The notes beneath the pieces are model-generated. The model ran no database searches, was not told where the DNA came from, and saw only the letters and a list, made by a program, of their open reading frames with translations. The position numbers and the translations under genes are program-made. From NCBI RefSeq assembly GCF_023243075.1, contig NZ_JALKFZ020000189.1, positions 1 to 43,278 on the forward strand: a DNA stretch of 43,278 nt. The letters run 5' to 3'. Positions 8,347 through 16,139 of the stretch are shown piece by piece. Every line of letters begins with the position of its first letter. The first letter of the stretch is position 1. This DNA is from Frankia sp. AiPa1. GTDB taxonomy: Bacteria; Actinomycetota; Actinomycetes; Frankiales; Frankiaceae.

Positions 8347-8636
8347 ATGGTCTCCGCGGAGGACGGCGCTCCCAGTAGTACCGCCGCGCCGGCCCGCCCG
8401 GCGCGGACGACAGCGATCATCGCGGTGCTGGCCGCCGTCGGCGTCGTCGTCGTCTCGATGATGCAGACGCTGATGGTTCCGCTGCTGCCCCGGCTGCCAC
8501 GCCTGTTGAACACCGATGCCACGGGCGCCTCCTGGGTGCTCACGGCCACCCTGCTCTCGGCCGCGGTGGCCAATCCGGTGTTCGGGCGCTGGGGGACCTG
8601 TACGGCAAGCGACGCATGCTGATCGTGCCGACCTGA
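8347..8636 (+). pseudogene. MFS (DHA2-like) exporter, frameshifted N-terminal remnant
   Basis: The frame encodes an MFS start: a hydrophobic helix, IIAVLAAVGVVVVSMMQTL, then MVPLLPRLPRLL, then ASWVLTATLLSAAVANPVFGR, as in the first two membrane segments of drug exporters. One base is then missing near 8594. In the next frame the conserved cytoplasmic loop reads GRLGDLYGKRRMLIV before a stop at 8634-8636. Everything after the second or third helix of a transporter of about 450 residues is absent. The promoter and operator-like repeats just upstream remain. No later MFS segments are seen downstream. Confidence 0.82.
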
Positions 8637-8813
8637 TCGGTGCGGGCGAACCGGATGCCGCCGTGGGCACCACCCGGATCAACGTCCTCCCGGCGCCGGG
8701 ACGACAACAGGCACAGGACCAGGGAGAGTGCGCATGCACGAGTGGAGGAGCCGGCGCGAGCCCGAGCGACGAGCCCAGGGGCGCGGTCTCGAGCCGGCAG
8801 CGCGCGGATCGAG

Positions 8814-9797
8814 GTGGTCGAGCTGACCGGCACGCATGACCTGGCCGTGGCCGACCCCGCCGCGACGCGGTGGGTGGAGCCCGACCTGCTCGGGCTGCGG
8901 GTGGACGCCGCCGGTCGGGGTCTGCTCGCGATCGACGAGCCGTTGCTCAACCTCAGCGGGACGCTGTGGGGCGGCGCGGGGCTCGCGGCGACCCTCGCCT
9001 TCGGTGAGTGTGTGCTGGAACGGCCGGCGCTGTGGATGACCATCCAGTACGTCGGCCCGGTGCGGTCCGGTGAACTGCTGGAGCTGACCGTCGAGCCGGG
9101 CCGGCGGGGGCGCGGGATGTCCCAGGCGGTCATCCGGGGGTCCGTGGGCGATCGGCTGGCGGTGCTCGCCGTCGGCACCTTCGGGGGCGGGGGTGATGGC
9201 CCGCTCGGTGACTCCGCCGCAGCCGTCGCGGGTGTCGCGGGTGTCGCGGCCAGCGACGTGGACGGGGACGTGGACGGGGACGGGGACGACGCATGGCGGA
9301 TGGTGGCGCCGCCCGCCGGCATCATCTTCCCGGATGACACGTCGGCGTCGGGCTCCCAGAGGCGTGGGCGGGCGGCCGCGGGTGGGATGCTCGCCCGGGT
9401 CGAGCAGCACTGGGCGCTGCCGTCGCGGGGACAGCCGGGGCAGCGGGGTCCCGTCGAGGGCGTGCGGGACGGTCACGCGGCGATCTGGCTGCGGCTACGG
9501 TCGGGTGAGCCACAGCCGCACACCGCGGCGTCGCTCGCGGTGCTCGCGGACTTCGCGCCGATTGCGGCGACCGTGACCCTCGGCCAGCCGGCCCACGTCG
9601 CGAGCCTGGACAACAGCATCCGGATCGCGCGGGATCTGCCGACCGAACCGTCGGATGGCTGGGTGCTGCTCGAGACCCGGGTGGAGGCGTTCGTGCGCGG
9701 TGTCACGCAGCTCCAGGCGCGGCTGTTCGATTCCGGCGGGCGGCTGCTCGCCACCGCCGGCCAGTCCGCCGCGTTGCGCCTGCCCCGCCAGCCGTGA
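8814..9797 (+). CDS. Acyl-CoA thioesterase-like protein (hotdog fold)
   Basis: About 327 residues. Similarity to TesB-type two-hotdog thioesterases is seen in the segments around NLSGTLWGGAGLAATLAFGE, then TIQYVGPVRSGELLEL, and in the C-terminal half LAVLADFAPIAATV with the closing LFDSGGRLLATAGQSAALR. Between the halves is a low-complexity insert rich in Asp, Gly and Val (about residues 140-165). The start is uncertain. GTG 8814 was chosen because the domain begins soon after; the open frame extends up to 8640 with unconvincing Arg-rich residues. It probably hydrolyses acyl-CoA in the catabolic cluster that follows (SDR, two acyl-CoA dehydrogenases). Confidence 0.72.
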   Translation: MVELTGTHDLAVADPAATRWVEPDLLGLRVDAAGRGLLAIDEPLLNLSGTLWGGAGLAATLAFGECVLERPALWMTIQYVGPVRSGELLELTVEPGRRGRGMSQAVIRGSVGDRLAVLAVGTFGGGGDGPLGDSAAAVAGVAGVAASDVDGDVDGDGDDAWRMVAPPAGIIFPDDTSASGSQRRGRAAAGGMLARVEQHWALPSRGQPGQRGPVEGVRDGHAAIWLRLRSGEPQPHTAASLAVLADFAPIAATVTLGQPAHVASLDNSIRIARDLPTEPSDGWVLLETRVEAFVRGVTQLQARLFDSGGRLLATAGQSAALRLPRQP

Positions 9798-9852
9798 CCG
9801 CCGGCTCCGCCACGACGTGGTCATGGTCTCGTCGATCGTCTGGAGGACAGCC

Positions 9853-10611
9853 ATGCTCGAACGGTTCAGCCTGGCGGGGAAGACGGCGATCATCACGGGG
9901 GCCTCGTCCGGGCTCGGGGTCGCCCTGGCAGCCGGGTTCGCCGCCGCCGGAGCCGACGTGGTGATCTGCGCGCGCCGGGCCGAGCGGCTCGCCGAGACGG
10001 CCCGGCTGGTCGAGGAGGCGGGCGGCAGGTGCCTGTCGGTGACGGCCGATGTCACCGTGGTCGAGGACTGCGACCGGGTGGTCGCCGCCGCCGTGGAGAC
10101 GTTCGGGGCGCTCGACGTCCTGGTCAACAACGCCGGGGTCGCCAGCGCGTACCCGGCGACCCGGGAGGATCCCGCCCAGTTCCGGCACGTCGTCGACGTG
10201 AACCTGATGGGCTCCTACTGGATGGCGCAGGCCGCCGGCCGGGTCATGCGTCCGGGCAGCAGCATCCTCAACATCGGCTCGGTACTGGGATCCACGACCG
10301 CCGGTCTGCCGCAGGCCGCCTACAGCGCGAGCAAGGCCGCGATCATCGGCCTGACCCGGGACCTGGCCCAGCAATGGACCGGGCGTAAGGGGATCCGGGT
10401 CAACGCGCTCGCGCCCGGTTTCTTTCCCAGCGAGATGACCGAGGGCTACCAGCCCGGATATCTGGAACGACAGCTGGCGGCGAGAGTCCCGGCCGGGCGC
10501 CCGGGTGACCCCGAGGAACTGGCGGCCGCGGCGGTGTTCCTGTCCAGTGACGCGGCCGCCTACATCACCGGCGTGCTGCTCCCCGTCGACGGCGGCCTGT
10601 TGATCACCTGA
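9853..10611 (+). CDS. SDR-family NAD(P)-dependent oxidoreductase
   Basis: A 252-residue classical short-chain dehydrogenase. The cofactor motif TGASSGLG is near residue 16, NNAGV near 92, the catalytic Ser in NIGSVLGST near 139, YSASK near 157, and a C-terminal SSDAAAYITG/PVDGGLL signature. All catalytic residues are present. TGGAGG lies about 7 bases before ATG 9853. It follows the thioesterase by 55 bases and precedes the acyl-CoA dehydrogenase pair, consistent with a 3-hydroxyacyl-CoA dehydrogenase or 3-oxoacyl reductase step. The exact substrate cannot be read from the sequence. Confidence 0.92.
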   Translation: MLERFSLAGKTAIITGASSGLGVALAAGFAAAGADVVICARRAERLAETARLVEEAGGRCLSVTADVTVVEDCDRVVAAAVETFGALDVLVNNAGVASAYPATREDPAQFRHVVDVNLMGSYWMAQAAGRVMRPGSSILNIGSVLGSTTAGLPQAAYSASKAAIIGLTRDLAQQWTGRKGIRVNALAPGFFPSEMTEGYQPGYLERQLAARVPAGRPGDPEELAAAAVFLSSDAAAYITGVLLPVDGGLLIT

Positions 10612-10613
10612 TC

Positions 10614-10687
10614 GGACGCGTCGGCCGCTCTGGCCGTCCTGGCCGTCCCGGCCGTCCTTGACGTCCTGGACGCGTCGGCCGCTCTGG
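10614..10687. repeat. Degenerate tandem repeats between SDR and acyl-CoA dehydrogenase genes
   Basis: A 20-base word starting ggacgcgtcggccgctc occurs at 10614 and again at 10668. The space between and after is filled with imperfect ggccgtcctggccgtcc units. It lies wholly between genes. It could be slippage-generated filler or a spacer; no function is evident. Confidence 0.7.
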
Positions 10688-10794
10688 TCGCGCTGGGCAT
10701 GCCGGCCGTTCCGGGCACCCCGGCCACGCTGGGCACATCGCCGGCGTCGGGCTGATTCGTGCGCCTGCGGCGGTGGGCGGCGAGGATGGTGGAC

Positions 10795-12078
10795 ATGGAC
10801 GCTCGACTGACAGACGAGCAGCGGATGCTGCGGGACCTCGCGGGCCACTTAGCCGCCGACCTCGCGCCGTCCGGGGTGGCAGCGCTGACACCCGACGCCC
10901 GCGCCGCCGCGGACCCGGCTGGCTGGGCCGCGCTGGCCGAAGCCGGGCTGATCGCCCCGCATGCGCAGCCGGACGGCGGCGGCAGTGTCATGGACGCGGC
11001 GCTGGTCGCCGAGCGGCTGGCCGGCTCGCTCGTCGGGCTGCCCTATGTCGGCACCGCGCTCTGGGCACCGACGTTGCTGGCCGCCGCCGGTGCCCGTGAC
11101 GTGCTGGACGCGGTCGCCTCGGGATCGCTGCGGCTCGCCCCGGTCCTGCGGCCGGATCTCGGCGGCCTCGCCCAGCATGGCGAGCGCGGGATCGCCTTCG
11201 ACGCGCAGGGCGCCGATGCCGGTCTCGTGCTCGACGCCGGCCGGCTGCGGGTGGTCGCGCTCGCGGGCCCAGCTCCCGCCGCCGATCTGACCCGATCGCT
11301 GCGCCAGGTGTCCGCCGCCGCTGCTTCCGCCGGCGAGCCGGGTCCCCACGGGGCTTCGGACGCCCAGTCGGTCGCTCTCGATAGTGGCACCGGCATTGGG
11401 GCTGGGGCTGGGGTCGAGGTCGAGGTCGGCGATCTTGGTGGGATCCTGAGCGCGGAGGCGCTCGCCCGGGCCGAGGCGGTGATCCTCGCGGTGCTCGCGG
11501 CGGATCTGCTGGGTGTCATGCAGACGGCGCTGGACGACGCCGTCGCCCATGTCGGCGTGCGCCGGCAGTTCGGGGTGCCCATCGGGTCGTTCCAGGCCGT
11601 CCAGCACCTGGCCGCCCAGGCGGCCATGCTCGTCGAGGGGGCGCGCAGTTCGACCTGGCACGCGGCCTGGGCCGCGGGCGCGTTGCCCGCCGCCGACGCC
11701 CTGCTCGCGGCCCGCCAGGCGAAGGCGTACTGCGCCAGCGCCGCCCGTGAGGTGGGGGAGACCGCGATCCAGCTGCTCGGCGGCATCGGCCTGACCCACG
11801 AGCACCTGGCCCACGTCCGGCTGCGCCGCATCCTGCTGTCCCGTGCCGTCCTTGGCGACGAGACGGCCCAGTACGCCGCCATCGCCGACACCCGCCTGGC
11901 CCCGGACGCGCCGGTGTCGGACGCGCCGACGTCAGACGCGCCGATGCCAGGCTCGACGCTCCCGGCCGCGACGGCCCCGGACGTGACGAGGTCGGTTTCG
12001 GGGGGCTCCCGACCGCTCCCGGACGGGCCACCCACGGCCGCGGACCACACCCCCCTCGCCCCGGCAGGAAACCACTGA
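10795..12078 (+). CDS. Acyl-CoA dehydrogenase family protein, probable non-catalytic subunit
   Basis: A 427-residue FadE-like protein. The N-terminal helical domain begins MDARLTDEQRMLRDLAGHLA. The C-terminal domain has the signatures RRQFGVPIGSFQAVQHLAA and QLLGGIGLTHEH. Neither usual catalytic-base position carries Glu: the YEGT position reads GDET, and the helix-G position (IVD/LCAD type) reads Val-Ile-Leu. The middle (FAD/acyl-binding beta region) is short and carries a Gly/Ala/Val-rich stretch. The last 60 residues are Pro/Ala/Asp-rich and look disordered. ATG 10795 is preferred; ATG 10786 is also possible. The stop overlaps the next start by one base (TGATG), so translational coupling with the second dehydrogenase is likely. 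Confidence 0.85.
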   Translation: MDARLTDEQRMLRDLAGHLAADLAPSGVAALTPDARAAADPAGWAALAEAGLIAPHAQPDGGGSVMDAALVAERLAGSLVGLPYVGTALWAPTLLAAAGARDVLDAVASGSLRLAPVLRPDLGGLAQHGERGIAFDAQGADAGLVLDAGRLRVVALAGPAPAADLTRSLRQVSAAAASAGEPGPHGASDAQSVALDSGTGIGAGAGVEVEVGDLGGILSAEALARAEAVILAVLAADLLGVMQTALDDAVAHVGVRRQFGVPIGSFQAVQHLAAQAAMLVEGARSSTWHAAWAAGALPAADALLAARQAKAYCASAAREVGETAIQLLGGIGLTHEHLAHVRLRRILLSRAVLGDETAQYAAIADTRLAPDAPVSDAPTSDAPMPGSTLPAATAPDVTRSVSGGSRPLPDGPPTAADHTPLAPAGNH

Positions 12079-13262
12079 TGGACTTCGCCGACGACGCCCA
12101 TGAGGCCGCCTTCCGCGCCGAGCTGCGGGCCTGGCTCGCCGCCCACCCGCCCGCACCGCTGCCCGCCGACCCGGATGCCCGCATCGAGGCGCTCGGCCAG
12201 TGGCATCGCGCCCTCGCTGGCGCCGGCTACATAGGGCTGACCTTCCCCACCGAGTACGGCGGCCGGGGCCTGCCCCCGACCTTCGACGCGATCTTCAACG
12301 ACGAGCTCGGTCGCAGTGGTTACCCGCAGCCGCCCGCCATCCACCACATCACCAACGCGATCCGGCTGTTCGGGACGCCGGAGCAACGCGCCGAGCACCT
12401 GCCCGGCATGCTCGCCTGCACGACCCGCTGGTGCCAGGGCTTCAGCGAGCCCGAGGCCGGCAGCGACCTCGCCTCCGTCCGCACCCGGGCAAGCCTCGTC
12501 CGCAGTGCCAGCAGCGATGGCGATGGCGATGGCGACGCCGACGCGAGCGGCAGCGGCAGCGGTGCGGAGGTCTACCGCATCCACGGCCACAAGATCTGGA
12601 CGAGTGACGCCGTCTGGTCGCAGTGGTGCCTGCTGCTGTGCCGCACCGAACCGGACCAGCCCGCCCACCGCGGACTGTCCATGCTGCTCGTCCCGCTGGA
12701 CACGCCGGGCATCGAGTGCCGGCCGATCGTCACCGCAGGCGGCACCCGGGAGTTCGCCGAGGTGTTCTTCGACGGCGCCGAGGTGCCGGCGGTGAACGTG
12801 CTCGGTCGGCCCGGGCAGGGCTGGCAGATCGCCATGGCCCTGCTGGGCTACGAGCGCGGGCCCGGCGACGTCGGCTGGGTCGCGCGGATCATGCGCTCGC
12901 TCACCCTGCTGGAGGCCGACATCCGCGCGGGGCGGGTCCGGACCGACGAGACCGGCCGCCGCGCGGTCGCCCGCGCCTGGGTGACCCTGGAGGCCCTGCG
13001 GCTCCAGGTCGCCCGGACGATGTCGGGCCGGCTCGACGGTTCCCTGCCCGGCTCCGAGGGCTCCCTCGACAAGCTCCTCATGACCGAGACCGACCAGGTG
13101 CTCAACCATGTGATCATGGATGTGCGGGGTGCCTCGGCCCTGATCGAGGATGACGCCTGGCTCGACTCCTACTTCTGGTCGCGGGGCCAGTCCATCTTCG
13201 GCGGCACCCAGCAGATCCAGCGCAACATCGTCGCCCAGCGCGTCCTCGGTCTACCGAGGTAG
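12078..13262 (+). CDS. Acyl-CoA dehydrogenase family protein, probable catalytic subunit
   Basis: A 394-residue FadE-like flavoprotein. The segments are clear: TFPTEYGGRGLPPTF, WCQGFSEPEAGSDLAS (the FAD/substrate WxxxxTEPxAGSD-type loop), a Ser/Asp/Gly-rich insert near residues 145-158, GHKIWTSDAVWSQWCLLLCRT, and C-terminal SIFGGTQQIQRNIVAQRVLGLPR. The C-terminal YEGT position is FGGT, but helix G contains GYERG near residue 258, where isovaleryl- and long-chain-type enzymes keep the catalytic Glu. It overlaps the upstream partner by one base. It probably oxidises a branched or polycyclic acyl-CoA as a heteromer with that partner, as mycobacterial steroid-degrading FadE pairs do. The substrate is unknown. 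Confidence 0.88.
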   Translation: MDFADDAHEAAFRAELRAWLAAHPPAPLPADPDARIEALGQWHRALAGAGYIGLTFPTEYGGRGLPPTFDAIFNDELGRSGYPQPPAIHHITNAIRLFGTPEQRAEHLPGMLACTTRWCQGFSEPEAGSDLASVRTRASLVRSASSDGDGDGDADASGSGSGAEVYRIHGHKIWTSDAVWSQWCLLLCRTEPDQPAHRGLSMLLVPLDTPGIECRPIVTAGGTREFAEVFFDGAEVPAVNVLGRPGQGWQIAMALLGYERGPGDVGWVARIMRSLTLLEADIRAGRVRTDETGRRAVARAWVTLEALRLQVARTMSGRLDGSLPGSEGSLDKLLMTETDQVLNHVIMDVRGASALIEDDAWLDSYFWSRGQSIFGGTQQIQRNIVAQRVLGLPR

Positions 13263-13281
13263 CGCCACCAGCGGTTGATGT

Positions 13282-13294
13282 TCGCATATTGCGA
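13282..13294. promoter_or_regulatory. Short palindrome upstream of zinc alcohol dehydrogenase
   Basis: TCGCA-TAT-TGCGA forms a 5-bp inverted repeat 72 bases upstream of the alcohol dehydrogenase ATG, in the only A/T-rich part of the 103-base gap. It could be an operator, but a 5-bp arm can occur by chance. Confidence 0.3.
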
Positions 13295-13365
13295 CCCTTG
13301 CGCGTCAATAGTGCGTACAGGAGGGTGAGTCTGGACACGCGTTCGACCGAAGGGACCCGCTGATC

Positions 13366-14412
13366 ATGCGCGCAGCTCGCCTGTCCGGTGCTCGGACCAT
13401 CCAGATCGAGGACGTCCCCGCGCCGGTGATGAGCGAGGAGCACCTGCTGCTGCGCCCGCGATTCACCGGCCTGTGCGGCACCGACCTGCACCTGTGGCAT
13501 GGCGGGCCGCCGGCCGGGGAGCCGCTGGTGCTGGGGCATGAGTTCTCGGCCGAGATCGTGGAGGTCGGGTCCGCCGTGACGGACCCGACACTGCGCCCGG
13601 GCGTCCTGGTCGCCGTCGAGCCGCTGTGGAACTGCGGGACCTGCGCGCCCTGCCGGCGCGGCGACTACAACCTGTGCCGCGCGCTGGCCTTCCACGGGCT
13701 GGCCGCCGACCACAGCGGCGGCCTTGGCGAGCTGACCGTCGTGCGGCCGCGGATGGCGCACGTGCTGCCGCCCGACCTGAGCTCCCTGCAGGGTGCGCTG
13801 GTCGAACCGATCTCCGTCGCCCATCACGCGGTCGGCCGCGCCGGCGTGGCACCGGGTGACGCCGCGGTCGTCCTCGGCGCCGGCCCGGTGGGCATCGCCT
13901 GCGTCCTGGACCTGGTCGCCCGCGGAATCCGGCGAATCATCGTGTCGGAGCCGTCGCCACTGCGGCGCGGCGCGGTCGTCGACGCGCTCACCGCGGTCGG
14001 CGCCACCGAGTCCGCCGTCGTCCTCGACCCCGGCGCCGCCGACCTGGGTGAGGCCGCCCGGGAGCTGACGGACGGCGAGGGCGTCGACGCGGTGCTCGAC
14101 GCCGCCGGGGTGGAGGTGGCGTTCCAGGCCGCCCTCGGCGTGGTCCGACCGGGCGGGCGCATCGTCACCGTCGCCACCTACCTGCAGCCGGTCAGCCTCC
14201 ACCCGCTGCTCACCATGCTCAGCGAGATCGACCTGCGGGCGTCACTGGCCTACCAGGACGACTTTCCCCCGGTCATCGAGCTGATGGCCAAGGGGCATTT
14301 CCCCACGGATGCCTGGGTGAGCACCATCTCGCTGGCCGAGGTCAGTGCCGCCTTCGAGCACCTCGACGCCGGCAACGGCAACAAGATCCTCGTCGACCTG
14401 GCCTCCGCCTGA
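13366..14412 (+). CDS. Zinc-dependent alcohol/polyol dehydrogenase (MDR family)
   Basis: A 348-residue medium-chain dehydrogenase of the threonine/sorbitol/2,3-butanediol dehydrogenase type. Catalytic zinc ligands are C37 (TGLCGTD), H58-E59 (LGHEF) and the Glu of ALVEPISV near 146. Structural zinc cysteines are C90, C93, C96 and C104. The nucleotide fold VLGAGPVGI is near residue 172, with an acidic SEP after beta-2 (near 202) that suggests NAD. The start is ATG 13366, with AAGGGA about 10 bases upstream. It lies 103 bases after the acyl-CoA dehydrogenase pair in the same direction and may or may not share their promoter. The substrate is not predictable. Confidence 0.9.
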   Translation: MRAARLSGARTIQIEDVPAPVMSEEHLLLRPRFTGLCGTDLHLWHGGPPAGEPLVLGHEFSAEIVEVGSAVTDPTLRPGVLVAVEPLWNCGTCAPCRRGDYNLCRALAFHGLAADHSGGLGELTVVRPRMAHVLPPDLSSLQGALVEPISVAHHAVGRAGVAPGDAAVVLGAGPVGIACVLDLVARGIRRIIVSEPSPLRRGAVVDALTAVGATESAVVLDPGAADLGEAARELTDGEGVDAVLDAAGVEVAFQAALGVVRPGGRIVTVATYLQPVSLHPLLTMLSEIDLRASLAYQDDFPPVIELMAKGHFPTDAWVSTISLAEVSAAFEHLDAGNGNKILVDLASA

Positions 14413-14467
14413 CCTCCAGGCCGAACGGGTCGCGACCCGCACGGATGTGCCGCACACCCAACCTGCT

Positions 14468-14508
14468 CCTTCTGGGGGGACGAATCGGACTCGTAGCCCA
14501 CCAGAAGG
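14468..14508. terminator. Hairpin between convergent genes, possible bidirectional terminator
   Basis: CCTTCTGG at 14468-14475 pairs exactly with CCAGAAGG at 14501-14508, and inner G/C runs can extend the stem. It sits in the 158-base gap between two converging genes. No T-run follows, so it would be a non-canonical GC-rich terminator of the kind common in actinobacteria. Confidence 0.45.
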
Positions 14509-14570
14509 CATACATGTCGATGTTGACCGGCCCCGGCCAGGGGGTGGACGTCGCCCTCAGCGGTCCGCCC

Positions 14571-16055
14571 TCAGCGGTATCGCGCCGGCGCCTCGTCCAG
14601 GATGATCGTCTTGGTCTCGAGGTAGGGCAGCAGGCCCTCGGTGCCGCCCTCGCGCCCGATGCCCGACTGCTTGAAGCCGCCGAACGCGATGTCGGTGTCG
14701 GCGCGCACCGCGTTGTGACCGACCGTGCCGGAGCGAAGCTTCGCGGCGACCGCGCGAGCCCGGTCGACGTCCTCGGTGAACACCGCGGCGTTCAGGCCGT
14801 AGATGGTGTCGTTGGCGATCCTGATCGCGTCCGCCTCGTCATCCGCCGGGATCACACTGAGGACCGGGCCGAAGATCTCCTCCTGGGCGATCGTTGAACT
14901 GTTGTCGACGCCCGCGAAGACCGTCGGCTCGATGTAGAAGCCGCGCTCCAGGTGAGCCGGTCGTCCGCCGCCGGTGACCAGGGTCGCGCCGCCGTCGACG
15001 CCGGCCCGGATGTAGCCCTCGACGCGGTCCCGCTGTCGGGCCGACGCAAGTGGGCCCATCTGCGTCCTCGCGTCGTATGGGTCCCCGACGACCACCTGGG
15101 AGAACGTCTGCGCGAGGGCCTCGACGAACTCGTCCTGCACCCGGCGCGGCACGACGATGCGGGTCAGCGAGGCGCAGACCTGGCCGGCCAGGAAGCATTC
15201 GGCGCGGGACAGGGCTGTTGCCGCCTTGGCCAGGTCGGCGTCGTCCAGCACCACCGCGGCGGACTTGCCACCGAGCTCGAGGGTGTACCTGGCGATGCGT
15301 CCACCGAGCAGCGAGGCGATCCGGCGGCCGGCGAGGGTGGAGCCGGTAAAGGCGATCTTGTCGATCCGCGGGTCGGTCACCAGCAGCTCGGAGACTTCGC
15401 GGTCGGCCGTCACGATGTTGAGAACACCCGGCGGTAGCCCGGCGGCCTCGGCGCACTCGGCCAGCACGTACGCGGCGCTCGGCGCGTCGGGAGCCGCCTT
15501 GAGCACGAGCGTGCAGCCCGCGATCAGGGCCGGCGCGACCTTGTAGACGGCGAGGTGCATCGGGAAGTTCCACGGGATGATCGCGCCGACGACGCCGACC
15601 GGTTCCCGCACCAGCAGGCCGAACCCGCCCAGCGACGGCTTGGCCTTCTCCTCGAACGGGAAGGTGTCGGCGAGACCGGCGTAGTACTCGAAGACCCCGG
15701 CGGCCATCGGGGCCGTGTGCGGCGCGAAGGAGGCGAGCGCGCCCGACTCGCGCGGCCAGAGCTCGGTGAGCACGTCACCCTTGGTCTTCAGCTCGGCGCC
15801 GAGGCGGCGCAGGTACTGCGCGCGCTCGACGTGGGTGAGCGACGGCCACGGCCCCTCGTCGAAGGCCGACCGGGCAGCGGCGATCGCCCGGTCCAGGTCC
15901 GCCGCACCCGCCTCGGCGACCCGCAGGAACACCTGCTCGTTCGTCGAGTCGACCACGTCGATCGTCGAGGCCGACGCGGGAGCGACCCACTGGCCGTCGA
16001 TGAAAAGCCGGTCCGGATGCCGCACGGATTGCTGGATGTCTGCCGTCACGGTCAT
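14571..16055 (-). CDS. NAD(P)-dependent aldehyde dehydrogenase
   Basis: A 494-residue enzyme of the ALDH superfamily that oxidises aldehydes to acids. Landmarks: PWNF with N163, the cofactor-binding FTGSTLAGRRIAS (236-248), general base E260 in LELGGKS, nucleophile C294 in GQVCASLTR, EEIFGPVLSV in the C-terminal half and the final GGFKQSGIGREGG. AAGGAGG lies upstream of ATG 16055. The alcohol dehydrogenase gene ends only 84 bases upstream on the same strand, so the two probably form an operon taking an alcohol to an acid in two steps. C294 is followed by Ala rather than the commoner Thr, a minor variation. Confidence 0.94.
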   Translation of the reverse strand: MTVTADIQQSVRHPDRLFIDGQWVAPASASTIDVVDSTNEQVFLRVAEAGAADLDRAIAAARSAFDEGPWPSLTHVERAQYLRRLGAELKTKGDVLTELWPRESGALASFAPHTAPMAAGVFEYYAGLADTFPFEEKAKPSLGGFGLLVREPVGVVGAIIPWNFPMHLAVYKVAPALIAGCTLVLKAAPDAPSAAYVLAECAEAAGLPPGVLNIVTADREVSELLVTDPRIDKIAFTGSTLAGRRIASLLGGRIARYTLELGGKSAAVVLDDADLAKAATALSRAECFLAGQVCASLTRIVVPRRVQDEFVEALAQTFSQVVVGDPYDARTQMGPLASARQRDRVEGYIRAGVDGGATLVTGGGRPAHLERGFYIEPTVFAGVDNSSTIAQEEIFGPVLSVIPADDEADAIRIANDTIYGLNAAVFTEDVDRARAVAAKLRSGTVGHNAVRADTDIAFGGFKQSGIGREGGTEGLLPYLETKTIILDEAPARYR

Positions 16056-16139
16056 GCTGTGCCTCCTTGTTCCTGACCGGCCGGGCTGCCTCAGAACGCC
16101 GAGCCGTCTGCGAAATCCGCGCTGGTTGAGAGTGCCGAG

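Noticed and set aside
8640..8813. Longer start for the thioesterase-like gene
   Set aside because: The upstream residues are Arg/Ala-rich without similarity and overlap the end of the MFS remnant; GTG 8814 lies next to the domain.
11043..13109. 688-residue minus-strand frame opposite the acyl-CoA dehydrogenases
   Set aside because: Shadow of the two real genes; no domain, Arg/Ser/Ala-rich composition.
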